Shown piece after piece: positions 35,717 to 44,064 of a stretch of DNA of 64,000 nucleotides. A model generated the notes under the pieces. That model did no database searches. It saw only the letters and a list, made by a program, of their open reading frames with translations, and was not told the origin of the DNA. The DNA lies in NCBI RefSeq assembly GCF_001317355.1, contig NZ_LKET01000041.1, positions 1 through 64,000 of the forward strand, given 5' to 3'. Position 1 is the first letter of the stretch; each line of letters begins with the position of its first letter. A program made the translations under genes and the position numbers. Source of the DNA: Oxobacter pfennigii (lineage in GTDB: Bacteria; Bacillota; Clostridia; Clostridiales; Oxobacteraceae).

Positions 35717-36907
35717 TTACTGTGCTGCAGAAATTTGTGCATCTTTAGGCTTGCCGGTAAAAGTAACAAATACTACAATTGCCAGAGCGGCAGTCAAAAG
35801 AGCAGGAGATGATATCATCCAGGAAGCTTTTAGGCCTGTCAGGCCTAATGCGCTTTTAAGGAACATGAATATAATCGGCGATAAGAATGCCGCACCCGAT
35901 TGAGAAACTATATATATGCTCATTGCACGTGTTGTTGCGTTTCTGGCTACGCTTCCTATTACTTTAAGAGTAACGCATGGATTATACAGACCAAAGCCTG
36001 TGCCGCTTACAAAGGCTCCGACAAAGAACATGAATATGTTAGTTGAAAGAAGAAGTATAAGCAATCCGGATCCTAAAAGTCCTACTGCAAGGGCTACGGT
36101 ATATCTCTTAATGGCCTGCTCAATTTTTGCAAATGACATACCTGCCAGGAAAGCTCCTATAGTATAGCATGCAGACACGATTCCCGCCTGACCGACATCA
36201 CCGATATTGCCTTGAATAACTACAATAGACATATTTGTGGAGTAGGATACAAGCATTATATTGTAGCCTATATTCATCAGTGCAATAAGCCATAACCATT
36301 TTGTTAATACTATCTTTTCTTTCGTTCCAGATACAGCCGGCTGTTTCACTTCAGGTTCCGGCAGCCAGATAAGCTGGACTATGAAACAAAGTAAAGCAAT
36401 GGACATAAGAAAAAAAGAATATCTCCAGTTAACCTTGGCAATTTGTCCGGATAACAGCGATAATATAAATCCTGTTGCAGTTCCTACAGACCCTCTTAGA
36501 CCCATCATCTTTTGTCTCTCGGCTCCCTCAAACAATTGTCCAATCATACCGGAGGCTAATGGGAAGGCAATACCAGGACCAATTCCGAAAAATGCTCTTG
36601 AAATTAACAGTAAATTAAAATCGTATAAAAAAACCGGCGCTATACCTCCGAAAAAGATACAAAAACAGGCGATAAATACAAGAGTCCTTTTTTTAACTTT
36701 ATTGCCTATGGCTCCTACAATAAGGGAAACTACCATTGTAGAAAGCGAGGGCATTGTTTGAATCAGCTTGACCAAATCAGGGTTAACGTCAGGGAATTCC
36801 TTTACTATGAGGCCGAGAATGGGCCCCATAATGTTACCTAAATAAAGCAGCACCCCAATTGACAATACTGCGACTTTAACGGTCAGACCATATTTTTTTT
36901 CACTCAT
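35717..36907 (-). CDS. MFS transporter
   Basis: A 396-aa protein with 12 hydrophobic spans. The loop between spans 2 and 3 (GAIGNKVKKRTLVFIAC) and RAFFGIGPGIAFPLASGMIG match the cyanate/nitrate-type (CynX/NimT) branch of the major facilitator superfamily. It lies upstream of a URO-D gene in the same operon and is likely to import or export that enzyme's substrate; the compound is unknown. Start after AAAAGGAGTAAAAAGAA. Confidence 0.87.
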   Translation of the reverse strand: MSEKKYGLTVKVAVLSIGVLLYLGNIMGPILGLIVKEFPDVNPDLVKLIQTMPSLSTMVVSLIVGAIGNKVKKRTLVFIACFCIFFGGIAPVFLYDFNLLLISRAFFGIGPGIAFPLASGMIGQLFEGAERQKMMGLRGSVGTATGFILSLLSGQIAKVNWRYSFFLMSIALLCFIVQLIWLPEPEVKQPAVSGTKEKIVLTKWLWLIALMNIGYNIMLVSYSTNMSIVVIQGNIGDVGQAGIVSACYTIGAFLAGMSFAKIEQAIKRYTVALAVGLLGSGLLILLLSTNIFMFFVGAFVSGTGFGLYNPCVTLKVIGSVARNATTRAMSIYIVSQSGAAFLSPIIFMFLKSALGLTGLKASWMISSPALLTAALAIVVFVTFTGKPKDAQISAAQ

Positions 36908-37134
36908 TTCTTTTTACTCCTTTTTACTCTAAAAATTTATTTTTGTGATAAACTAAGCTGTCTCATAAAATCTCTCGAACAGAGAAATTTTATGGTTTCA
37001 CAAAATGCCATACAGCAATTATCCGTAAGTTTATAAGCCGGGATGGAGTGTATATAGCAGTAAGAATAAGTTAAAAGGAGTAAAGACAGAGACCTCACAC
37101 AGCATATTGAAGATGTGGTATCCGCACAGTTATA

Positions 37135-37260
37135 GTGAATGATGATAAATATCCGGAATATAGTCATAAAGAAATTTTGAGTGGTTATTTTGATGATATG
37201 TATATGTTGTATTATGAAGGAAAGTTTTCGCTCTATTGGCATATGAGCGTTATATATTAG
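37135..37260 (+). pseudogene. 41-codon gene fragment beside the ICE end
   Basis: The plus strand reads VNDDKYPEYSHKEILSGYFD, then DMYMLYYEGKFSLYWHM, and stops at 37260. In another frame just before it DLTQHIEDVVSAQL could be the preceding part, so a frame change is likely. There is no ribosome binding site. I do not recognise the family. It probably is the stump of a chromosomal gene at the insertion point. The rest of 36908-37134 holds a hairpin CATAAAATCTCT / AGAGAAATTTTATG at 36963 and no gene. Confidence 0.4.
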
Positions 37261-37290
37261 GAAAACCAACATACCGTTCAAGCGGTGAGC

Positions 37291-38988
37291 TTATCCCACC
37301 TGTAGATGCGAGTTGACTTCGATGTACTCGGTAATGCGGCGAAGCTCGTCAGCAAATTTAAACCGTATGCTGATGTCGCCGCCCTCGTATACCTTGATAT
37401 GGTCAACCAGTTCAATCAGTATTTCCCTTGTCAGCTTGTCGATGTTCTCATATTTTCGGAAAGTAGCCAAGAAAGGATTTTCAATGTCTATGCCGTTTTC
37501 CAGTTCGTCCCGCTCTTTTTTCAGATTGCCAACAACTGCGCTGATAGCTTCATTTTGCTGCTCATAATCTTCGCTCATGTGGCGGTAATCGTTGTGCGTA
37601 ATGCTGCCATCTTTCCAGTCCTGATAGAGAGATTGCTTATATCGCATGATTTTAGCAAGCTCTTTTTCTTTTGCGGCAATCAATTCATTCAGCCGTACAG
37701 ACTGGCTCTTTTTAAGCGGGGCCAGATTAATTTGTGAAACGATAGCGGAATAGCTAACCGCAAGGTGTACCTGTTGCCGAATTGCGTACAATGTAGCCGC
37801 TTCAAGCCTTGTACTTTTAATCGAGTGCATGGTACAGGCTTTTTTTGAAAGGCTTTTGTATGTGCCGCATTGGTAGTAAACATACAATTCCTTGCTTGCT
37901 ATCCGTGACATTGCCCTGCCACAATCCGCGCAGCGGAGAAAGCCGCTGAACAGATAAAGTTGTTTTTGTTTTGGCGCGGTACGGGTATCGCGCTTTAACA
38001 GTTGTTTAACCTTTTCAAAGGTTTCCCGGTCAACAAGCGGTTCATGGGTATTCTGAACAACAATCCAATCTTCTTCGGGTACAGCCTCGATTTTGTGTAT
38101 CTTGTAGCTCTTGACACGGTTTCGGCCTTGCGCCATATCCCCGACATAAACAGGATTTTTTAGCATGTTGGTGACTGTGATGGTACTCCACATCGGCTTT
38201 GCCTGTCCATTGGGGCAACTGTACTTTAACCCCTGGCTCTGCTTGTAGAGGGACGGACACATAACGCCGTGGTCGTTCAGATGGTTTACGATTGCTCTAA
38301 CCGCCATGCCGTTTAGAAGCATGGCAAAAATTTGTTTTACCACTTCAGCGGCTTCGCAGTCTACAAGCAAGGCATGTTTATCGTTGGGGTCTTTGATGTA
38401 ACCGTAGGGAGCGTAGGAGCCGATAAACTGACCGTTGCGCTTTTTGTAATCAAACACCTGCCGGATTTTCTTTGAGGTCTGATAGCAGTATTGGTCGTTC
38501 ATTACGTTTGTTATCGGCACAACCATACTGGAAACGCTCTCCGGGTCATTGTAGCTGTCTATCCGTTCATGCAAGCTGATAAACCTTACATTCATCTGAA
38601 CAAACAACCTGTCAATCAGGATGCCCGCTTCTACATAGTCGCGGGAAAGGCGCGAAAGGTCTTTGATAATCACACAGTTGATTTTCCCGGTGCGAATGTC
38701 GGACAATAACCTTTGAAAATCATCGCGGTCGGCGTCTGTTCCGGTAAAGCCATCGTCTTTGTATTCTTCCGACCATTCAAATTCGTCCGCGTTCATCTGC
38801 TCAAACTCGTTGAGTATTTTCCGCTGATTTTCTATACTGTCGCTAACTTCCTTATCTTTGTCCTTAGTATTGCCGCGCTTAAAATCGTCTTTGGAAAGCC
38901 TTAGATATTTCCCTAAGCGCCATTTGGGAGCTTGTTTTGAAGATAGGGAGACTGCGATATTTGTTCCCCTGTTTTTTGTACGTGCCAT
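37291..38988 (-). CDS. Large serine recombinase (ICE integrase, TndX-like)
   Basis: A 565-aa site-specific recombinase. Catalytic region: GKYLRLSKDD (nucleophile Ser), IENQRKILNEF, and DLSRLSRDYVEAGILIDRLF with the active-site arginines. The recombinase domain follows (YGYIKDPNDKHALLVDCEAA), then a zinc ribbon (LRCADCGRAMSRI paired with a Cys pair around YYQCGTYKSLSKKAC) and a coiled coil at ~430-510. This is the size and layout of TndX/TnpX-type ICE recombinases, which act on GA or similar dinucleotides. Start after AAGGAGGATAC. It lies at the element's end, as expected. Confidence 0.94.
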   Translation of the reverse strand: MARTKNRGTNIAVSLSSKQAPKWRLGKYLRLSKDDFKRGNTKDKDKEVSDSIENQRKILNEFEQMNADEFEWSEEYKDDGFTGTDADRDDFQRLLSDIRTGKINCVIIKDLSRLSRDYVEAGILIDRLFVQMNVRFISLHERIDSYNDPESVSSMVVPITNVMNDQYCYQTSKKIRQVFDYKKRNGQFIGSYAPYGYIKDPNDKHALLVDCEAAEVVKQIFAMLLNGMAVRAIVNHLNDHGVMCPSLYKQSQGLKYSCPNGQAKPMWSTITVTNMLKNPVYVGDMAQGRNRVKSYKIHKIEAVPEEDWIVVQNTHEPLVDRETFEKVKQLLKRDTRTAPKQKQLYLFSGFLRCADCGRAMSRIASKELYVYYQCGTYKSLSKKACTMHSIKSTRLEAATLYAIRQQVHLAVSYSAIVSQINLAPLKKSQSVRLNELIAAKEKELAKIMRYKQSLYQDWKDGSITHNDYRHMSEDYEQQNEAISAVVGNLKKERDELENGIDIENPFLATFRKYENIDKLTREILIELVDHIKVYEGGDISIRFKFADELRRITEYIEVNSHLQVG

Positions 38989-39092
38989 GTATCCTCCTTC
39001 CTATCACATTACACCTATATTATACCATTTTGGGGTAATGCGAACAATGTTGTCGATTCCGAAAGTCCGCTTAAATAAAGGGATTTTGGCTT

Positions 39093-39117
39093 ACTTCGGG
39101 TCATGTTGGTCCGAAGT
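39093..39117. repeat. 25-bp ICE palindrome, copy 1
   Basis: Arms ACTTCGGGTC and GGTCCGAAGT; two G-T pairs replace G-C, centre ATGTT. Lies between the recombinase start and the DUF6870-like stop. Confidence 0.9.
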
Positions 39118-39129
39118 AAAAGCGGCCTA

Positions 39130-39393
39130 TTACAGACCGCCCTTTTGCCGTATCAGAAAATTAGCAATCACATCTTGCAGGGGTGGCCCGTCATCTGAAA
39201 ACTCAATTTTTACCGCCGTATCCCCAAGACGGAAGCAATAAGGATTTTTCACCTGCTCTAAAATCCGAGCGGCGCGTTCTCCTTTTGACAGGCTATTGTC
39301 AAATGTTATGCCGCTAACATCTGCTAACTGCGCTTTATCTACGGTGGCAATATCCACGCTTTGCATTATGTTGATCTGTTCTGGCTTCAACAT
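39130..39393 (-). CDS. Small conserved ICE protein (DUF6870-like)
   Basis: An 87-aa protein, MLKPEQINIMQSVDIATVDK then EQVKNPYCFRLGDTAVKIEF, closely resembling small proteins near the integrase in Firmicute ICEs (DUF6870 in my recollection). The role is unknown. Start after AGGAGGCGCGGAATA. The 25-bp palindrome lies just after its stop and another upstream of it. Confidence 0.7.
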   Translation of the reverse strand: MLKPEQINIMQSVDIATVDKAQLADVSGITFDNSLSKGERAARILEQVKNPYCFRLGDTAVKIEFSDDGPPLQDVIANFLIRQKGGL

Positions 39394-39514
39394 TATTCCG
39401 CGCCTCCTTTACAAAACCATAATATATATGTTTGGTTTCCCGCTTGTCCTGTGGGGAAACACGAAAGGCCAGCACTTTGTAAATCACAAATGCTGGCCTT
39501 TCGTCTTGCCTCAC

Positions 39515-39539
39515 ACTTCGGGTCAACTTGGCCCGAAGT
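39515..39539. repeat. 25-bp ICE palindrome, copy 2
   Basis: Arms ACTTCGGGTC and GGCCCGAAGT (one T-G pair). Its last base is in the stop codon of the 67-aa gene. Confidence 0.92.
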
Positions 39540-39742
39540 CAATAAGGACTGTTTTGGTAATGCTCGTCGGCTTCCTCAATAGACTTCATATCGAAAACAT
39601 AATGAAGTTCGGAAACCACACGCTGAATAGCATCGGGCTTGAATCCACAGTTTTCCATAGCCCATATAACAGCATAACCACGGCAAGCATTGTTGCTCCA
39701 CCGTTCAGTCAGCATCATATCTAAAATCGTGTCTTTTTCCAT
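39539..39742 (-). CDS. 67-aa ICE-associated hypothetical protein
   Basis: MEKDTILDMMLTERWSNNAC and RVVSELHYVFDMKSIEEADE; acidic, likely helical, no recognised domain. AGGAGAATCGAA precedes the ATG. The stop codon overlaps the outermost base of a 25-bp palindrome. Its place between the integrase-side gene and a structured noncoding segment is typical of small accessory ICE genes. Confidence 0.65.
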   Translation of the reverse strand: MEKDTILDMMLTERWSNNACRGYAVIWAMENCGFKPDAIQRVVSELHYVFDMKSIEEADEHYQNSPY

Positions 39743-39850
39743 TTCGATTCTCCTATTGTAAAATAGGCGGAGCGCTGCGTCGGGGAGCGTCGGCCTGTCG
39801 TAAGACAGTAATGCCCGGCGCAGCCTCCTAAGTTATACTGCAAACAGATA

Positions 39851-39994
39851 GCCCGGATGGGGGGCGGCTTGCCCACCCCATAGGAATTTCACCTCTCCCC
39901 ATTCTGATGGCGAGGCGTCCTCATTGCCTGCGACGGCTCACGGCCTGTTGGCCGCTTCAACGCTCGGACTGTGACTGAACGCAAGTATCCGGGC
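39851..39994 (-). ncRNA. Candidate structured noncoding RNA in the 39743-40239 gap
   Basis: This gap of almost 500 bp has no credible ORF and is GC-rich. GCCCGGAT (39851-39858) and ATCCGGGC (39987-39994) can close a ~144-nt domain. Inside are hairpins TGGGG...CCCCA at 39858, GAGG-CGT-CCTC at 39911 and CGGCC-TGTT-GGCCG at 39941. Outside, CTGTC-GTAA-GACAG (39795) and GGCGGG/CCCGCC (40010/40027) add stems. Strand is assumed from neighbours. No known RNA family is recognised; an element-specific regulatory RNA or a transfer/replication site are both possible. Confidence 0.45.
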
Positions 39995-40164
39995 TTGTGT
40001 GCTTAATCCGGCGGGACCAGCCTCGGCCCGCCTGCGGCATGGGCCTTATCGCTCTCTCCGTTCTCTGACAATGGAGGTCATGGCGGGCCTGTCACTTGGC
40101 ACATTCACCCTTTGTATCTGGGTATCTTTTTATTGAGTTTTCAAACAGCACGGGAGAAGCCCCG

Positions 40165-40189
40165 ACTTCGGGCCACCGTGGCCCGAAGT
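40165..40189. repeat. 25-bp ICE palindrome, copy 3
   Basis: Standard arms; centre ACCGT, in which the usual inner A-T pair is replaced by C-G. Lies downstream of the sigma-like gene, beside the structured noncoding segment. Confidence 0.92.
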
Positions 40190-40239
40190 AAAATCCCCTC
40201 TCAATAGCCATGAGATTTTTGAGGCAAAATCGACCCGGA

Positions 40240-40662
40240 TCACAAACGATTTTTCAAAAATATTTCCATGCTGTGAAGCGCGCGGTTTATGGATTGACGC
40301 ACATTCTTTTCACTAACACCCTCGGCACGGGCAATTTCGGTTTTACTCATGCCAAGTATGTAATGGGCGTAAACCCTCCGGCCCTGTTTGTTGGGAAGCG
40401 CGTCAAGGGCGGCATGGAGTTCCTGCGCCGTCATCTTTCGCTCATAAACCTCGCACGGGGAGAGGGAAGCAAAAAGAGCGTCATGTTCAATACCATCATC
40501 CGCATCAAGTGAATACTGTGCATTGTTCCAGAACATGCGGCGGATATAGTTTCGTTCCAGTCGTTCGGCTTCCACTAAGGTAGCCGCCACTTCATCGGGT
40601 ATATCAATAAAAAGGTCAGCATTATAAAACGGGTAATGATCCCGCAGATTGATCTTTGCCAT
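40240..40662 (-). CDS. Sigma-70 region 4-like regulator of the ICE
   Basis: A 140-aa protein. The C-terminal half has a sigma region 4 helix-turn-helix: ALDALPNKQGRRVYAHYILG and MSKTEIARAEGVSEKNVRQS. The N-terminal half (MAKINLRDHYPFYNADLFID) matches small sigma-like proteins of conjugative transposons, comparable in place to Tn916 Orf7. It likely drives or modulates element genes. Start at 40662 with GGAGG eight nt upstream. Confidence 0.82.
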   Translation of the reverse strand: MAKINLRDHYPFYNADLFIDIPDEVAATLVEAERLERNYIRRMFWNNAQYSLDADDGIEHDALFASLSPCEVYERKMTAQELHAALDALPNKQGRRVYAHYILGMSKTEIARAEGVSEKNVRQSINRALHSMEIFLKNRL

Positions 40663-40737
40663 TTGGCGTTCCTCCATTTCGATTTTTTAGGCATGGCGAA
40701 TCGAAATGGAGGCGGTGGAGAGCGGCATCGAGGTTGG

Positions 40738-40762
40738 ACTTCGGGCCAAATTGGCCCGAAGT
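40738..40762. repeat. 25-bp ICE palindrome, copy 4
   Basis: Standard arms, centre AAATT. Lies 76 bp upstream of the sigma-like gene. The next copy is 5.4 kb away, beyond the cargo block. Confidence 0.93.
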
Positions 40763-40985
40763 GGCATCGAAGCTTGTCCAGCGAAAAAGAAGTCAAAAAA
40801 GAGCACAAAAAAACACCTTTAAATGAAAACAAGCGAAAGGTGTCGAATAAAAAATGGGCGCACTTGGCACCCATAAAATTCTTTAATTTTTTGAAATTAT
40901 GTAAGATGAAAACTTTTGTTACATCCAGCCGTCACGGTAAAGTGACGGCCCCTCCATCAGCCGATAGATAGCTCTTTTGCGCATA

Positions 40986-41025
40986 AAAGGCCCTCCAATC
41001 GCATAACTGCCATTGGAAGGCCTTT
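40986..41025. terminator. Strong hairpin terminator in the 40763-41038 gap
   Basis: AAAGGCCCTCCAAT pairs with ATTGGAAGGCCTTT (one bulge) and runs into AAAAG/TTTT on the two strands. A second hairpin CCGTCAC / GTGACGG lies at 40929-40949. It separates the cargo block from the sigma-like gene. No gene is visible in this gap. Confidence 0.75.
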
Positions 41026-41038
41026 AAAAGCGCGCATT

Positions 41039-41332
41039 TTAGTTACCTACCAATCCTTGTTGGGATTTGGCAGTTGAGTTGTAATTTATCGGCCGATAAA
41101 TGATTAAATCACTATCACTTGAGATAGGTAAACCACCACAATATATGAGTAGGGAACATATCGCTTCAACCATGGGTGGCTGGTTGGTTTTCGGCAAAGG
41201 CATGAACAGACCCCGGTATGGACACGGTAGGAACAACCACCGAGTTGATAAACGGCAGGAATGGATTTGCCCCGTTCACTGATTTTGCGGCCATCCCGGC
41301 AATAGCCGCTATCCATATTAAGGCTAATGCAC
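41039..41332 (-). pseudogene. Remnant of an ABC-2 (DrrB-like) permease
   Basis: The minus strand reads IAAIAGMAAKSVNGANPFLP, then SVVVPTVSIPGSVHAFAENQ and PATHG-stop, and in the next frame VEAICSLLIYCGGLPISSDS. Together these follow the C-terminal end of DrrB-type drug-export permeases (cf. the family pattern of a proline- and AFAENQP-containing end). It is N-terminally truncated and frame-shifted. It sits directly after the histidine kinase, so the two-component system once neighboured an exporter. Confidence 0.6.
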
Positions 41333-41333
41333 T

Positions 41334-42623
41334 TTAGGAAATACGCGGAAATAAAATCGTTATCAACAATCCATTGGATGTGTTACTTGCACGAATTTTC
41401 CCGCCGTGTTCCTCTACAATCCACCTTGCTATGGATAAGCCAAGACCCGTACCTCCTTTTTTTCGCGTTCGGGAATTGTCGGCTTTGTAAAAACGTTCAA
41501 AAATATGTGCAAGATTTTCTTCCGATACACCGGGGCCATTATCTTCTACTTCAATAAAGATATATTTATCTTTTTGATAAGCCCTGACGTTAATCTTTCC
41601 GCCTACGATAGAATACTTTGCACTATTATCTAATAGAATGCGTATTAACTGCTTAATAAGAGAAGCGTCAGCCCTAATATGAAGATTTTCTGTTTCCAGC
41701 TTATAGGTGTGAGTATCATCAATAAGTATGGAATCATGTATGATACTGTCTAGTAATTCCGGTAGGTCTACTTCTTTAAAATCAATTTTCAGACGGTTTT
41801 GGTCGGCATTAGCCAGAAAGAGCAGGCGCTCTACCAGCTTATTCATGTATACCGCTTCCCGCTTAATAGAAGCAACCGCCTCCGCTTGCACAGATTCATC
41901 ATTTTTGCCCCATCGCTCCATCAAGTCCGAATATCCCTGTATGACAAGCAACGGCGTTCGCAATTCATGGGAAGCGTCTGAAACAAACTGTTCTTGATTT
42001 TTATAAACTTTCCAAATCCTATCCAGCAGTTCATTGAATGTTTCAGCTAATAGTTTTAATTCATTTTGAGAATTTGCCACATCAAGACGTACATCTAAGC
42101 CACCGTTATTTATTGTGTTAATCATTTCGTGAATCGGTTTTACTGTACGCCTTGTGGTGATTGTTGTAATAAACAGAATAAATGCAACAAGAATGACAGA
42201 TGCACCAATCAGAAAAATAAGCATAGTTCGGATTGCTTTCCATTCTTTTGCCAATGTTTTTGTGATAACGATATCATAGCTCTCCGTTCCGCTTTGTACC
42301 GTAAACCGATATATAATCTCCACACCGTCAATTACAACTTCCGAGGAGGCAAATGCTCCGCTCGCTGGCGACATTGTCACGACAATGGCGCTATTTTCAG
42401 CATAGGAGGGAATTATATCACTATACCCTTCCTTAACAAAATCACTGATTACCCGTGAATGATCTTCCAATACAAGAGTTGCGCCTTCAAACATAATGCT
42501 GGAAAACGCTTGATATATTCCACAGCCTAACGCTAAAAATATAAGGCCGAACAGCACGATATTGGTAATAGTGGATTTTACGACAATGGACCGATTGATT
42601 TTAGATCTTATCTTTGATAACAT
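41334..42623 (-). CDS. Sensor histidine kinase
   Basis: A 429-aa membrane kinase: span at ~17-37, extracellular loop ~100 residues, second span at ~137-158, HAMP (RRTVKPIHEMINTINNGGLD), HisKA (FVSDASHELRTPLLVIQGYS, phospho-His) and HATPase with N box LLDNSAKYS, VEDNGPGVSE and GGTGLGLSIA. It overlaps the response-regulator gene by 23 bp. The extracellular sensor has no named domain. It lies in the ICE cargo block with envelope genes, suggesting cell-envelope or antimicrobial sensing. Confidence 0.93.
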   Translation of the reverse strand: MLSKIRSKINRSIVVKSTITNIVLFGLIFLALGCGIYQAFSSIMFEGATLVLEDHSRVISDFVKEGYSDIIPSYAENSAIVVTMSPASGAFASSEVVIDGVEIIYRFTVQSGTESYDIVITKTLAKEWKAIRTMLIFLIGASVILVAFILFITTITTRRTVKPIHEMINTINNGGLDVRLDVANSQNELKLLAETFNELLDRIWKVYKNQEQFVSDASHELRTPLLVIQGYSDLMERWGKNDESVQAEAVASIKREAVYMNKLVERLLFLANADQNRLKIDFKEVDLPELLDSIIHDSILIDDTHTYKLETENLHIRADASLIKQLIRILLDNSAKYSIVGGKINVRAYQKDKYIFIEVEDNGPGVSEENLAHIFERFYKADNSRTRKKGGTGLGLSIARWIVEEHGGKIRASNTSNGLLITILFPRIS

Positions 42624-43269
42624 ATCCTATCCCCCTGACTGTCTGTATCATCCTCTCCGGCATGAGGGGTTCCAATTTTTGACGAATACTTTTGATGTAT
42701 ACGTCCACAACATTTGTATTGTCATAAAAATCATACCCCCAAACACTTTCAATGATTTTTTCCCGTGAGAGGACGATGTTTTTATTTTTTAGCAGGTATA
42801 CAAGCAGGTCATATTCTCTCTTTGTTAGCTGGATTTCCTCTCCGGCTATGGTAACAGTCCGGGAAGAAACATGTAGTTGCAGCTCCCCATACTGGAGAAT
42901 GTTATCTGTTTCGTCTTTTCGGAAAACAACTCTTATTCTTGCCAGCAATTCTTCCATGAAGAAAGGCTTTGCAATATAATCATTTGCGCCACTGTCCAAC
43001 CCGGCCACCTTATCGGACACTTCCCCTTTAGACGTTAGCATAATAATAGGCGTGTTTTTTTCTTTTCTAATTTTTCGCAATACTTCCAATCCGCTCATTT
43101 CTGGTAACAGAATATCCAGCAGTATCAAATCATAATCTTCTTCTAAAGCACAATCCAAGCCGGATTTTCCATTGTCCTGAATAACAAGCGCATACCCTTC
43201 ATGTTTAAGCTCCAATTCTAAATAACGGGCTATAGCTTCATCATCTTCTATCAATAGAATTTTGTTCAT
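42601..43269 (-). CDS. OmpR-family response regulator
   Basis: A 222-aa regulator. Receiver residues 1-115: acidic pair LLIEDDEAI, phospho-Asp in YDLILLDILLPEMSG, Thr/Lys in IIMLTSKG and YIAKPF. Winged helix at ~125-222: TKREYDLLVYLLKNKNIVLS and VDVYIKSIRQKLEP. It partners the kinase encoded next. The start follows AAGGAGGATGCACT. Likely targets are the cargo genes immediately upstream. Confidence 0.94.
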   Translation of the reverse strand: MNKILLIEDDEAIARYLELELKHEGYALVIQDNGKSGLDCALEEDYDLILLDILLPEMSGLEVLRKIRKEKNTPIIMLTSKGEVSDKVAGLDSGANDYIAKPFFMEELLARIRVVFRKDETDNILQYGELQLHVSSRTVTIAGEEIQLTKREYDLLVYLLKNKNIVLSREKIIESVWGYDFYDNTNVVDVYIKSIRQKLEPLMPERMIQTVRGIGYVIKDKI

Positions 43270-43350
43270 AGTGCATCCTCCTTATTATCTTTTTCAAACA
43301 TATTATAACCTTCTGTTGCTAATATTGCTATTTTGTAGACTGAAAGCAGC

Positions 43351-44064
43351 TTATTTCGAGTTCGTGTGTCTGCTATAAAAGTCCAATATTTTATCATTAA
43401 ATCGAATACCCAATATACCGATAATTGCCGTAATGATAAAAATTGTTATTGTTATAGCCCAATCCCCCTGCAGCATTGAGGAACCTATGATAGCAGAGGA
43501 CACCACGGACGGAATACGAGCAAAAGTAGATATCAGTAAAAATCTGCTTAGCTTCAAATTACTGACCCCTGCTATATATGTCAGCATATCCTTTGGCGTA
43601 CCCGGAACAAGGAATAGAATAAAGCTAACTGTTTCAACTCTTTTTTTGTCTTTCAAAAAAGCAAAATTCTCGATTTTATCCTTTCCAAATACCTTGTATA
43701 GGAGAGGTGTTCCAAATTTCCTAGAAATCAAAAAAACTAAAGTGGAAGCTGCTACGCAACCCAACATGCATACTAGCAGGCCGCCCCAAGTACCGTATAA
43801 GATTCCGGCAATAATCTCAATAGGCTCACCCGGAATAAACGCGATGACAATTTGTAAAAACTGAATACTGAATACAATCAACCATCCGCCGACACCCAAA
43901 GAGTTAATCCATTCTTTGATTTTTTCTTGATAGTCCGGCTTGTACAGCTTTTCAAAATACGGCATAAATAACAGAGTAATTGCTATCACTAATACGATAC
44001 CTAAAACGGATAAGATAATAGCCTTTTTTTGTGTTTTGCTAAGTTTGCCTGGTTTCTCGTTCAT
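43351..44064 (-). CDS. TVP38/TMEM64 (DedA-superfamily) membrane protein
   Basis: A 237-aa protein with about five to six hydrophobic segments and the SNARE_assoc/VTT core: FIPGEPIEIIAGILYGTWGG, then RKFGTPLLYKVFGKDKIENF and FLVPGTPKDMLTYIAGVSNL. DedA-superfamily members move lipids, including undecaprenyl phosphate, across the membrane. It overlaps the DUF4097 gene by four bases (ATGA). The neighbourhood suggests lipid-carrier recycling or peptide resistance; this is inference. Confidence 0.87.
   Translation of the reverse strand: MNEKPGKLSKTQKKAIILSVLGIVLVIAITLLFMPYFEKLYKPDYQEKIKEWINSLGVGGWLIVFSIQFLQIVIAFIPGEPIEIIAGILYGTWGGLLVCMLGCVAASTLVFLISRKFGTPLLYKVFGKDKIENFAFLKDKKRVETVSFILFLVPGTPKDMLTYIAGVSNLKLSRFLLISTFARIPSVVSSAIIGSSMLQGDWAITITIFIITAIIGILGIRFNDKILDFYSRHTNSK

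Noticed and set aside
36937-37281. 114-codon minus-strand open frame between the MFS gene and the ICE
   Set aside because: No ribosome binding site, odd composition, and it spans the ICE border and an inverted repeat.
41334-43269. VanRS-type vancomycin resistance, because Tn1549 carries vanB
   Set aside because: The kinase and regulator are present but no vanH, ligase, vanX or vanY genes occur; neighbours are lipid/envelope genes.
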